Assembly (NCBI RefSeq): GCF_000969445.1
Contig: NZ_JZEY01000054.1
Location: 124,001 to 188,000 of the forward strand
Direction of reading: 5' to 3'
Length of the DNA stretch: 64,000 nucleotides
Source of the DNA: Devosia chinhatensis
Lineage (GTDB): Bacteria; Pseudomonadota; Alphaproteobacteria; Rhizobiales; Devosiaceae
The position numbers were made by a program, and so were the translations under genes. Shown in pieces: positions 7,957 to 16,155 of this stretch. Below the pieces are notes generated by a model, which was given only the letters and a program-made list of their open reading frames with translations, ran no database searches and was not told the DNA's origin. Each line of letters starts with the position of its first letter. Position 1 is the stretch's first letter.

Positions 7957-8544
7957 CTATTCGACCTCCGGCATTTCGGCCGTGGTGAGCGCCAGAATGC
8001 GCTGGGTCTTGAAGTCGCCGAGGCCGCGCAGGAAGGTTTCGGCATCGTCGTTCCCATAGGCGCGGTCGCTGAGACCAAATAGCAAGACGCCATCTTCGCC
8101 CTCGAACTGCGCCTGCCCATAGCGATAGCCGTTCCATTCGATGATGTACTCGCCGGCATCGTCCTTGTCCGACAAGAGGAAATCGAGAACGATTTCGCCC
8201 CGTTCGGGATTGCTGAACATCGCCATATTCGCGATTGGGTCCGTCGCCTTGCGCTGGTTGATCATGTCGGTCTGTGCCGAAATCACTTCGGCCATCGGCA
8301 GGTCCGACGCCAGGAACTCGACGAGCACCATGGTCTCGTAAGCTTGCGCATCGGCCCCCGCTGGAATGTATTCCTGCTTGAAATAGCCCGGTTGGGGATT
8401 GGACGACCACGACAGCACGTAATCGTTCCCGCCGATCGAGATCGGGCCCGGCACGCCCAGATAGTCGGTGACTTCCTGGGCACCAGCTGGAGCCAACGAC
8501 AATACGGTCAGCGCCACAACGGTGGCCAGGGGTTCGCGAAACAT
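7957..8544 (-). CDS. Exported protein, ECF regulon member, function unknown
   Basis: This 195-residue protein starts at MFREPLATVVAL, with AGAGGA six bases upstream, which favours this ATG over a TTG two codons earlier. A signal peptide covers about 1-22, with cleavage near AGAQ. The mature part is acidic, has alternating strands and helices and no cysteine. Blocks such as FKQEYIPAGADAQAYETM and EWNGYRYGQ look conserved, but I cannot name the family. It is first in a pair with the gene at 7459-7926, behind promoter copy 3. Confidence 0.7.
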   Translation of the reverse strand: MFREPLATVVALTVLSLAPAGAQEVTDYLGVPGPISIGGNDYVLSWSSNPQPGYFKQEYIPAGADAQAYETMVLVEFLASDLPMAEVISAQTDMINQRKATDPIANMAMFSNPERGEIVLDFLLSDKDDAGEYIIEWNGYRYGQAQFEGEDGVLLFGLSDRAYGNDDAETFLRGLGDFKTQRILALTTAEMPEVE

Positions 8545-8583
8545 GGACAATCCTCTTGTTGCCTCAGCACCTTCTGATCATAG

Positions 8584-8611
8584 GACGCTGCCCGAGGTCA
8601 CGACCTTGGTC
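8584..8611 (-). promoter_or_regulatory. ECF-type promoter copy 3
   Basis: The minus strand reads GACCAAGGTCG, 12 bases, GCGTC, then CTAT. It is identical to copy 1 in both boxes and in the bases after the -10, while the spacer differs. Transcription would begin about 33 bases before the ATG at 8544. Confidence 0.75.
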
Positions 8612-8725
8612 CGGACGCTTTTTTGTTTGCCACATCGGTCCAGCGCCTCATGCTTCAACAAGATCGACCACGTCACCTCTTGGCAAGGGCTCGACAGGGG
8701 CGACGAAAAGCTATTTGTGGGCGGC

Positions 8726-9304
8726 ATGGATGGCGATCGTCTTAGTCTTGAAACCCTGCGCCCGCTCTGGCCGGCGACGCTGGCGCTCATCGTGTTCTTG
8801 GTCATGGCGGGCATCGCCTTTTCACAGGCCGACAATGTCTCGATACCGCCCGCGCCTCAAACCTTGGTCCTAGAGCGCATCAGGATCGACGCGGTCCGAC
8901 ACACTCTGGAGCCTGCCGGTCCATCCGGCCCGCAATTGAGGACCAGTGTGCCTGTGCGCTTTGCAACATCGGAAGACTGGCCCGGTCTTGCCTTCCGGTT
9001 TTCCGGCGCTGCCGCCGCAATTTCTATCATCCCACCCGTGGTTTTCGATCTCTACCTGGCTTCGAGCCTGCAGGAGCAGGCCGAAAGGCACCGACGGTGG
9101 CCCAATGTCTATCCGGTGCTCGAAGCGTACGGCGTCGTTCAGGATGATCGAATTCTCCTCGACCCTGAAGAGGCCTATGCCGCCAAGACGGAGCAAAAGC
9201 GCCGTAGCACTTTACTCGGCTATGGATGCCTTGCCGCGGCTCTGCTGTCCTTGGTGCTGCTGGTTCAGAGGGCTCGCCGACTTTGGAGACAAATCGCGGG
9301 GTGA
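8726..9304 (+). CDS. Membrane protein with two helices and a periplasmic loop, function unknown
   Basis: This protein has 192 residues from MDGDRLSLETLRPLW. One membrane segment lies near residues 15-35 and a second near 165-182, with a loop of about 130 residues between them that should face the periplasm, and a basic C-terminal tail. No clear ribosome site is seen, so the start is uncertain. I recognise no family. It is oriented away from the ECF pair at 7459-8544 and has no promoter copy of its own. Confidence 0.5.
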   Translation: MDGDRLSLETLRPLWPATLALIVFLVMAGIAFSQADNVSIPPAPQTLVLERIRIDAVRHTLEPAGPSGPQLRTSVPVRFATSEDWPGLAFRFSGAAAAISIIPPVVFDLYLASSLQEQAERHRRWPNVYPVLEAYGVVQDDRILLDPEEAYAAKTEQKRRSTLLGYGCLAAALLSLVLLVQRARRLWRQIAG

Positions 9305-9334
9305 CGGCCCTGGTCAACCGATCGAAAAAAGAAA

Positions 9335-9371
9335 AAGCCCGGATGCCGGGGAGGGACCGGGATCCGGGCTT
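9335..9371 (-). terminator. Rho-independent terminator for the minus-strand small gene
   Basis: A 10-base stem, AAGCCCGGAT and ATCCGGGCTT, is flanked on its left by AAAAAAGAAAAA. Read on the minus strand, the hairpin is followed by a long U-rich tract. It would end transcripts of the gene at 9527-9691 and lies just past the end of the facing gene. Confidence 0.65.
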
Positions 9372-9526
9372 GAGCGTCGATGGCGCGCAGCGGCTGCCGA
9401 GGGAGGGGACAGCGCCGCAGCGTCGGCCTCTATCGCGCTAGGGACGGGCAGTTGGGGGAAATGCCTCCGTCCTCGCGACTTTAGATAGGCCGCCTATGCG
9501 GTCATTCAAGGGCAGGGCTGTTCTGG

Positions 9527-9691
9527 TCAGAAAACCGTGATCAGCAAGGTTCCCGCCACTGAGACGATACCCAGTGTTGCCAAGCCCGCTGCCGCCAGCA
9601 TCAGGCGGGCATGATGGGCATGGGCGCTGCGCCGCGCCAGGAGGCGTGCGGTTTCAAGAGTGCTGCTGTCATCGAGATCAATATGGGCCAT
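9527..9691 (-). CDS. Small single-pass membrane protein, function unknown
   Basis: This is a 54-residue protein starting at MAHIDLDDSS, with GGAGG five bases upstream. The N-terminal half is charged and His/Arg-rich; residues about 30-53 form one hydrophobic helix reaching the C-terminus. The tail-anchored layout, ribosome site and downstream terminator support a real gene. I recognise no family. Confidence 0.5.
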   Translation of the reverse strand: MAHIDLDDSSTLETARLLARRSAHAHHARLMLAAAGLATLGIVSVAGTLLITVF

Positions 9692-9913
9692 GGCCGCCTC
9701 CACAGAAAAGCGTCCGGCATGTTCGCCGGTGTGCAATCGTGGGCAGCCGCCTTAACCAGGGCTGTTTCTCACCCGTTCGCAACGACGATAAGCCGGGCTG
9801 GGCTCTGCGCGAACTCCGACCTCGAAATGGAGTTAATTAATTTCAAATGCCGCTAAAAATGATCTTGTATGGAAGTTGTTGAAAGGCTTTGGCGAACATG
9901 GCACAAAGTGGCC
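9692..9913. other. Intergenic region upstream of the uronate isomerase gene
   Basis: These 222 bases are AT-rich near 9825-9875 (TTAATTAATTTC and nearby), consistent with divergent promoters for the small gene at 9527 and for uxaC. I could not pick a convincing -35/-10 pair or operator. Confidence 0.4.
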
Positions 9914-11332
9914 ATGACACAGCCTTCCCATCTGCACCCAGACCGTCTTTTCCCCGCCTCGGAGCCGTGCCGGTCGCTTGCGCGTGATCTCTATCCAGCG
10001 GTACGGGACCTGCCCATCGTCAGTCCGCACGGACACACCGATCCAGCCTGGTTCGCTGAAAACGGGCGGTTTGCCTCCCCCACCGCGCTCTTTCTGACGC
10101 CGGACCATTATGTGTTGCGCATGCTCAGGAGCCGCGGACTTTCCTATGATGCGCTGGGCATTCCGCGCAAGGATGGCAAGCCTGTGGAAGCCGATGGCCG
10201 CGCCGCATGGCGCCTGTATGCCGAGAACTACTATCTTTTCGCCGGTACGCCGTCCAAGACTTGGGTCGACCATTCGCTTCATGCGGTGTTTGGCATCACC
10301 GAAGAATTATCCGGTAAGACCGCCGATACCATTTACGATGCCATCGATGCTCGCCTGGCTGCGCCCGACCTTCTTCCCCGCGCCATTCTCGATCGGTTCG
10401 ACGTCGAGGTCATCGCCACGACCGAGTTCGCGCTCGATCCGCTCGCCCATCACCAGAAAATGGATTCCGACGGCTATATCGGCCGCGTCCGGACAACCTA
10501 TCGACCCGATGATGTCACCGATCCCAGCCGGCCCGCTATCGTCGAAAACCTGCATAAATTTGGTGCGCTGACCGGCGAGGACGTCACCAGATGGGATGGG
10601 CTCATCAACGCTCATCGCAAGCGGCGCGATTATTTCCGTCGCTTCGGTGCCGTGGCGACCGATCATGGCGTGCCGACAGCCAATACTGCCGATCTCCCTC
10701 TTGTCGAAAAACAGGCGCTGCTGGACAAAATTCTTTCCGGCCGGCACGACGCGGCAGATGCCGAACTCTTCCGTGCGCAGATGCTGACTGAAATGGCATT
10801 GCTCTCGGTGGAGGATGGCATGGTCATGCAGATCCATGCCGGCTCTCGCCGCAATACCGATCCGCTGCTGTTCTCGGAGCGCGGTCCCGACCTTGGGGCC
10901 GATATACCCGGGCCCACCGATTATGTAGGCGGGCTCAAGGCATTGCTGTCGCGCTGCGGCAACGAGCCCAATCTACGCCTCATCATGTTCGTGCTCGACG
11001 AAACCACCTATGCCCGCGAACTGGCGCCTATGGCCGGCTACTGGCCCAGCCTGATGATCGGTCCGCCCTGGTGGTTCCACGACAGCCCGCAAGGCATCCG
11101 CCGCTATCTGGATCAGGTGGTCGAAACCGCCGGCTTCTACAACCTGGCCGGGTTCAACGACGACACGCGTGCCCTTTTGTCCATTCCCGCCCGCCACGAT
11201 GTCTGGCGTCGGGAAGTCTGCGGTTTCCTCGGGCGTTGGGTGGGCGAAAATCGGTTGAGCCGTTCATCCGCCGAAGAGATCGCCATTCATCTCAGCTATC
11301 AGGCGGCCAAGGATGCCTACCGGCTGCCGTAA
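9914..11332 (+). CDS. uxaC: Uronate isomerase (glucuronate/galacturonate isomerase)
   Basis: This 472-residue enzyme of the amidohydrolase fold interconverts D-glucuronate with D-fructuronate and D-galacturonate with D-tagaturonate in hexuronate breakdown. Metal-binding HGH is at residues 39-41, followed by the family FLTPDHYVLRMLRSRG block; later MQIHAGSRRNTDP and WWFHDSPQGIRRYLDQ carry further active-site residues. Length and motif order are typical. The ATG at 9914 lacks a strong ribosome site, and a GTG two codons earlier is possible. No other uronate gene is adjacent. Confidence 0.93.
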   Translation: MTQPSHLHPDRLFPASEPCRSLARDLYPAVRDLPIVSPHGHTDPAWFAENGRFASPTALFLTPDHYVLRMLRSRGLSYDALGIPRKDGKPVEADGRAAWRLYAENYYLFAGTPSKTWVDHSLHAVFGITEELSGKTADTIYDAIDARLAAPDLLPRAILDRFDVEVIATTEFALDPLAHHQKMDSDGYIGRVRTTYRPDDVTDPSRPAIVENLHKFGALTGEDVTRWDGLINAHRKRRDYFRRFGAVATDHGVPTANTADLPLVEKQALLDKILSGRHDAADAELFRAQMLTEMALLSVEDGMVMQIHAGSRRNTDPLLFSERGPDLGADIPGPTDYVGGLKALLSRCGNEPNLRLIMFVLDETTYARELAPMAGYWPSLMIGPPWWFHDSPQGIRRYLDQVVETAGFYNLAGFNDDTRALLSIPARHDVWRREVCGFLGRWVGENRLSRSSAEEIAIHLSYQAAKDAYRLP

Positions 11333-11341
11333 GCCCAGTAA

Positions 11342-11378
11342 GGCGAAGTCTTTCAAGTCGCTCCGGAAGGACTTCGCC
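11342..11378 (+). terminator. Hairpin after uxaC
   Basis: A 9-base inverted repeat, GGCGAAGTC and GACTTCGCC, around a 19-base loop starts ten bases after the uxaC stop. Only a weak T-containing run follows (GTATTTCC), so termination is plausible but not certain. Confidence 0.4.
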
Positions 11379-11442
11379 GTATTTCCATCACCTTTGCGCG
11401 CCACCGGTCGAATCCTTTCCCCGGTTCTGCTCTAATGGCGCA

Positions 11443-12294
11443 ATGATGAATCAGTCTCCTGTCGAAACGGCCTTGAGCCGCGCCATGATCCGCTGGTCTC
11501 TGACCAAGTCCACGCCCGTCGCCGAAACGCCGCGCAGCTGGATCTACAAGGTGGAGCAGAATGGACGCAATTTCGGGGCGCTGAAAATTCTCAAGCCTCC
11601 CGTCTCGGAGGAGGAGGGCAGGGGCACTTCGCTCCTGCAATATTATTCGGGCGAAGGCGCGGCCACGGTCTTCGATACCTATGGCGATACGATCTTCATG
11701 GAATGGCTGGGCGGGCCCACGCTAGGCGAGCCGGCGCGCAATGGTCGCGACGAGGAAGCCACCCAGGCGCTGGCGGGCGTGGTTGCCAATCTCCATAGGC
11801 CGCGTCCCGACGTGCCCGAGGGCCTTTTGCCCCTTCGCCAGCGCTTCGAAGCCCTGTTCAGGACCGATATGCGCCTTTGGCCGCATACCGCCCGCGATCT
11901 TTATGCCCGTGCCTCTGGCATCGCGCTCAAGCTTTTCGACAAGCCGATGCCCGACATTCCCCTGCACGGCGATCTGCACCACGACAACATCGTCTCTTCC
12001 GACAGAGGCTGGTTGGCGATCGACCCCAAAGGGCTGATCGGGGATCCGCATTACGAGGTCGCCAATGCGTTCCGCAACCCAGCCGGATCCACCAAGCTCG
12101 CTGCCGACCCGCGCCGCATCACCGCTATGGCCGATCTGTTCGCGGCTCGCCTCGGCCTTAACCGCAAGCGCATTCTGGGTTTTGCCGCCGCCAATTCGGG
12201 TCTCAGCGCCTGCTGGAACCTGCAGTCAGGCGATTCCATAACTACCGATCTTGCGGTATTACCGCATTTGCTCAGTGCCTACGACCAGGCTTGA
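11443..12294 (+). CDS. APH(6)-type aminoglycoside/hydroxyurea phosphotransferase
   Basis: This 283-residue kinase-fold protein has the catalytic loop HGDLHHDNIV and the metal-binding block WLAIDPKGLIGDPHYEVANAF, which is the signature of the streptomycin 6-kinase (APH(6)) and hydroxyurea kinase family. The enzyme would phosphorylate a small molecule with ATP in the cytoplasm. Chromosomal members often lack a known resistance role, so the substrate is open. It starts at one of two adjacent ATGs (11443 or 11446). The CAP lipoprotein gene follows 19 bases downstream. Confidence 0.8.
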   Translation: MMNQSPVETALSRAMIRWSLTKSTPVAETPRSWIYKVEQNGRNFGALKILKPPVSEEEGRGTSLLQYYSGEGAATVFDTYGDTIFMEWLGGPTLGEPARNGRDEEATQALAGVVANLHRPRPDVPEGLLPLRQRFEALFRTDMRLWPHTARDLYARASGIALKLFDKPMPDIPLHGDLHHDNIVSSDRGWLAIDPKGLIGDPHYEVANAFRNPAGSTKLAADPRRITAMADLFAARLGLNRKRILGFAAANSGLSACWNLQSGDSITTDLAVLPHLLSAYDQA

Positions 12295-12313
12295 TCGCCA
12301 GCGGAACCCAGTC

Positions 12314-12817
12314 ATGCTCGATTATTCCCGCCGCGCCGTCCTCGCCCTTGGCGCCGTCTCCGTTCTGTCGGCCTGTTCGTCCACTATGCCCGTGCTCCCG
12401 GCCAAGGCGTCCAGCCGTCCGGAGGATCTGACCCGCGATCAGATCATGGCGGCCATCAATGATGTACGCCGGGCCAATGGTGCCGCAGCCTGGTCCTATA
12501 GCCCGGCTCTCGAAACCGCAGCGCGGTCGCAGGCGCGTCTCATGGCTCGCCGGGATACGCTGAGCCATGATCTGGGCGTCACCCTGCGCGAACGGGTAAC
12601 CGAGGCCGGTTATGGCCTGGCTGTGGGTGAAAACCTTGCCAAGGGCTACAAGACCCTGCCCGAGACAATCACCGGCTGGCTCGGCTCCCAAGGGCACCGC
12701 AATACGCTGCTCTCGCCGCGCTTCGTTGAATTTGGACTGGCCTTTGCCCGCACCGGCTCAGGCAAGCTCTATTGGGCCATGATCGCCGGCGGCCCTTTCG
12801 AAGCCTGGCGCGCCTGA
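12314..12817 (+). CDS. CAP/SCP-domain lipoprotein
   Basis: This 167-residue protein begins MLDYSRRAVLALG. A signal sequence ends in the lipobox LSAC near residue 20, so it should be anchored to a membrane by a lipidated cysteine. The mature part is a CAP (SCP/PR1-like) domain: INDVRRANG near the start, then SHDLGVTLRERV, GENLAKGY and GWLGSQGHRNTLL, the four usual blocks. CAP domains occur in exported proteins of many roles. It follows the APH(6)-like gene closely and faces the GH1 gene. Confidence 0.87.
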   Translation: MLDYSRRAVLALGAVSVLSACSSTMPVLPAKASSRPEDLTRDQIMAAINDVRRANGAAAWSYSPALETAARSQARLMARRDTLSHDLGVTLRERVTEAGYGLAVGENLAKGYKTLPETITGWLGSQGHRNTLLSPRFVEFGLAFARTGSGKLYWAMIAGGPFEAWRA

Positions 12818-12837
12818 ACGCGCCAGACTGAGAGCCT

Positions 12838-14151
12838 TCATCGGCTATTATGCAGCATGCCCTGGAAGGCGCGATAGCTTGCCTTGGGGCTGCGCTTTTG
12901 TGTCTCGTAGTCGACATGGACCAGGCCGAAGCGCTTGTTATAGCCTTCCGCCCATTCGTAATTGTCGAGCAGTGACCACGCGAAATAGCCCCGCACGTCG
13001 GCACCCGCTGCTCGTGCACTTGCCACGGCCTTGAGGTGGTCTTCGTAATACTTCACGCGGCGCGGATCATCCTCGCCTTCGACCTCGGCCATGCCGTTTT
13101 CGGTCACGTAGAGTGGGATCTTGGTATAATCTTTGGACACCCGAACCAGCAGGTCCGACAGGCCCTGCGGATAGATTTCCCAGCCGATATCGGTCTTTTC
13201 CAGAGGCCCCTTGACCTGCTCGGCGGGTCGTCCGGGCTGGCTCGAAGCCTTGTAGAGGCCGCGGGTATAGTAGTTTATGCCCAGCCAGTCGAGCGGACGG
13301 GAGACCACGTCCATATCGTGCTGATAGTTCGCGGGCAGATATGGCTCGAGCCACTGGGTCATCACTTCGGGATAATGTCCCTTCAGCACGCCCCCCAGAT
13401 ACCAGCGATTGAAGAGGGCATCGCCGAAATCGCAAGCCTTTTGGTCTGCTTCACTGTCACTGGCCGGTTCGGATTTCTCTAGGTTCAGCACGATACCGAG
13501 GTTCTTCGTGCCTTCTGCGCGCAGGGCATCGATGGCCGTACCATGCGCGAAGAGCACGTGATGCATGGCGCGCGCGGCAGCCCGCAAGTCCCGGTATCCG
13601 GGCGCATGAACGCCCAGGAAATGACTGAGGAACGCCACGCACCAGGGCTCGTTGATCGTCGCGGTTGCGGCCAGGCGATCGCTGAATTTCTGCGCGACGA
13701 GACTGGCATAATCGGCAAACCAGCTGGCAATGTCGCGGTTCATCCAGCCGCCCCGATCCTGCAGGGTGGAGGGCAGGTCCCAATGGTAGAGCGTGGCATA
13801 GGGCTTGATGCCGCGTTCGAGCATGCCATCGATCAGCCGGTCGTAGAAGTCGACGCCCTGCTGGTTGACGGCCCCTGTCCCCTCCGGGATCAGGCGCGGC
13901 CAGGCGAAGGAAAACCTATAAGCATCGAACCCGCCGTCGCGGATCAGATCAAGGTCCTGCGGCCAGAGGTCGTAATGATTGCAGGCCTCACGCCCGGTAT
14001 CACCATTACGCACATTGCCAGGGGTAGCCGAGAACGTGTCCCAGATCGACTGGCCGCGGCCATGACCCTGACCACCCTCGATCTGGTACGCTGCAGTGGC
14101 GACGCCGAAAGTAAAATCGGGACCGAAATCCCGCCGCTCGATGGAAAACAT
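12838..14151 (-). CDS. GH1 beta-glucosidase
   Basis: This 437-residue glycoside hydrolase of family 1 has no signal peptide, so it acts in the cytoplasm on beta-glucosides or related disaccharides. The acid/base glutamate is in TINEP (E168) and the nucleophile in YVTENG (E351). Length fits the family. The start is fixed by AAGGAGG directly upstream. A palindromic LacI-type operator candidate lies in the 5' region (14213-14239), which suggests sugar-controlled expression. Confidence 0.95.
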   Translation of the reverse strand: MFSIERRDFGPDFTFGVATAAYQIEGGQGHGRGQSIWDTFSATPGNVRNGDTGREACNHYDLWPQDLDLIRDGGFDAYRFSFAWPRLIPEGTGAVNQQGVDFYDRLIDGMLERGIKPYATLYHWDLPSTLQDRGGWMNRDIASWFADYASLVAQKFSDRLAATATINEPWCVAFLSHFLGVHAPGYRDLRAAARAMHHVLFAHGTAIDALRAEGTKNLGIVLNLEKSEPASDSEADQKACDFGDALFNRWYLGGVLKGHYPEVMTQWLEPYLPANYQHDMDVVSRPLDWLGINYYTRGLYKASSQPGRPAEQVKGPLEKTDIGWEIYPQGLSDLLVRVSKDYTKIPLYVTENGMAEVEGEDDPRRVKYYEDHLKAVASARAAGADVRGYFAWSLLDNYEWAEGYNKRFGLVHVDYETQKRSPKASYRAFQGMLHNSR

Positions 14152-14212
14152 GTCCCCTCCTTATGGCCTGTCTCAGGCTCACGGAGGCGGTTAGCACCGG
14201 AAATGGACCTTA

Positions 14213-14239
14213 TGCAATCGATTTCAGCAATCGATTTAA
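14213..14239. promoter_or_regulatory. LacI-family operator candidate upstream of the GH1 gene
   Basis: Two copies of GCAATCGATTT (14214-14224 and 14227-14237) lie 13 bases apart, each centred on the palindrome AATCGATT. The first sits in TGCAATCGATTTCA, a near-perfect 14-base dyad of the LacI/GalR operator type. No LacI-type regulator is encoded in the window. Confidence 0.45.
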
Positions 14240-14261
14240 ATGGCGTACGTACGTCAGTTCG

Positions 14262-15320
14262 TCAGGGCACGCGGGTGACGAGCGTTCGAGCGATGGCCCT
14301 GTAGGCCAGGGCTTCCGGACCCTCTGGTCGCGCGGCGACGGGCGGGGTGCCGGCGTCGGATTCCGCGCGAATGGACATGACGAGCGGAATGGCGCCCAAA
14401 AACGGCATGTCGAGCCGCGCCGCCGCCTGTTCGGCCCCGCCCGTGCCGAAGATGTCGTAGCGAATGCCGGTATCGGGTGCGATGAAATAGCTCATGTTTT
14501 CAACGAGGCCGAGGACGGGGACACGCATCCGGCGCAGCATGTCGATGGCCTTTTGCGCATCGATCAGCGCCAGATCCTGCGGGGTTGAGACGATGACGAC
14601 CCCGTCCACAATCGTCTGCTGGAAAAGCGCGATGTGAATATCGCCCGTTCCTGGCGGCAGGTCGATGATCAGCACGTCAAGCGCGCCCCAATCGGTTTCA
14701 CGCAGCAATTGCCGCAATCCCGACGTCGCCATGGGGCCGCGCCAGACCACGGCCTGCCCCGGAATCAGCATTGAGCCGATGGACATGGCCTTGAGCCCGA
14801 AGGCGTCGTGCGGGGTGAAGATGCCGTCATCGCGCACAGCGGGCTTTCCTTCGATCCCCAGGAGCTTGGGGATCGAGGGACCGTAAAGGTCTGCATCGAG
14901 GATGCCCACCGCAAGGCCTTCGGCAGCGAGCGCCAGCGCGATGTTCACCGCTGTCGTCGATTTGCCGACACCGCCCTTGCCCGAGCCGACGGCAATGATC
15001 CGTTTGACGCCATTGACCCTGGTCTTGCCCGCTGGCACTGCGGATCCATGGCCGAATTTAGGACTGTTGGACTTCTCGGCCGTGATCGACACCATGACCT
15101 TGCGGCTGCCGCCAAGACGCTGGGCGATCGACTGCGCTTGCTCGCGAGCGGGTCCGAACGCAGCTTCCATGCCGCTCGCCACGGCGATGGCAAAGGCGAT
15201 GGCGCCGGGCGTCACGATGATTTCGGACAGGCCCCCATAGCCTGCAAGATCGCCGCCGCCGGGAATTTCGACCTCGGCGAGCGCGGCTTTGATCTGTGCG
15301 GAGAGATCGGTATCGGCCAT
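14262..15320 (-). CDS. mrp: Mrp/ApbC-type P-loop ATPase, iron-sulfur carrier family
   Basis: This 352-residue protein has an N-terminal DUF59-like domain (about 1-85, DLAGYGGLSEIIV) and a P-loop domain with the deviant Walker A GSGKGGVGKST (112-122), LDADLYGPS, and DLPPGTGD. Family members carry or insert iron-sulfur clusters. The usual CxxC after ENMSYF is absent: the sequence there is FIAPDTG, a variant I recall from other Alphaproteobacteria. The start at MADTDLS has a weak ribosome site. Confidence 0.88.
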   Translation of the reverse strand: MADTDLSAQIKAALAEVEIPGGGDLAGYGGLSEIIVTPGAIAFAIAVASGMEAAFGPAREQAQSIAQRLGGSRKVMVSITAEKSNSPKFGHGSAVPAGKTRVNGVKRIIAVGSGKGGVGKSTTAVNIALALAAEGLAVGILDADLYGPSIPKLLGIEGKPAVRDDGIFTPHDAFGLKAMSIGSMLIPGQAVVWRGPMATSGLRQLLRETDWGALDVLIIDLPPGTGDIHIALFQQTIVDGVVIVSTPQDLALIDAQKAIDMLRRMRVPVLGLVENMSYFIAPDTGIRYDIFGTGGAEQAAARLDMPFLGAIPLVMSIRAESDAGTPPVAARPEGPEALAYRAIARTLVTRVP

Positions 15321-15422
15321 GGAAACCCCAAAAGAAGAAGACCCCACCCCGAATGTGTCGAAGGGCGAGGTCCGGGATGGTTTCGAGATGAGGCGAGAAA
15401 CCTCGAGATGTCTGTAACTTGC

Positions 15423-16076
15423 TTAGAGGATCGACTGGCCTGTTCCGGCCCAATCCTTGACGAAACCCTCGATGCCCTTGTCGGTCAGCGGATGGCTGGC
15501 AAGCTTCTTGATCACGTCGGGTGGAATGGTCGCGACGTCCGCTCCGGCCAGGGCAGCCTGGGTCACGTGGTTGGGCGTGCGGATCGAAGCGGCCAGGATC
15601 TGGGTCTCGAACTGGTAATTGTCGTAGATCTGGCGAATGTTCTCGATCAGCTCCATGCCATCGAGATTGATGTCGTCGAGGCGGCCGATAAAGGGCGAGA
15701 TATAGGTGGCGCCGGCCTTGGCGGCGAGAAGCGCCTGATTGGCCGAGAAGCAGAGCGTGACGTTTGTCGGAATGCCCTTGTCCTTGAAGTACTTGGTGGC
15801 CTTGAGGCCATTCAGCGTCAGGGGCAGCTTGATGACCACGTTGGACGCGATCTTGGCCAGGTGCTCGCCCTCGGCGACCATGCCGTCATATTCGAGGCTG
15901 GCGACTTCGGCCGAGACCGGATCGGGCGTGATCCCGCAGATTTCCTTGATGACTTCCTTGAAGTCACGGCCCGACTTGGCGATCAGCGACGGATTGGTGG
16001 TCACGCCATTGATGAGCCCGGCTTCGTTGAGCTCGCGGATGGCGGCGGTGTCTGCAGTATCGACGAAGAACTTCAT
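15423..16076 (-). CDS. tal: Transaldolase/fructose-6-phosphate aldolase family protein
   Basis: This 217-residue protein of the short transaldolase subfamily starts at [16 protein letters not shown]. It shows [11 protein letters not shown] and the Schiff-base lysine in VIKLPLT (K83), then [25 protein letters not shown] is recognisable as the phosphate-binding region. It acts in the pentose phosphate pathway or cleaves fructose 6-phosphate; sequence alone does not settle which. The start is supported by GGAGGG just upstream. The gene lies between mrp and the aminotransferase on the same strand. Confidence 0.9.
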   Translation of the reverse strand: MKFFVDTADTAAIRELNEAGLINGVTTNPSLIAKSGRDFKEVIKEICGITPDPVSAEVASLEYDGMVAEGEHLAKIASNVVIKLPLTLNGLKATKYFKDKGIPTNVTLCFSANQALLAAKAGATYISPFIGRLDDINLDGMELIENIRQIYDNYQFETQILAASIRTPNHVTQAALAGADVATIPPDVIKKLASHPLTDKGIEGFVKDWAGTGQSIL

Positions 16077-16155
16077 CGTTCCCTCCTAAATAATCGTCCC
16101 GATTGGCCGGCTGGGCCAAGATGTAGCATGGCGGCGTGCTGCCGCAAGCGCTGGC

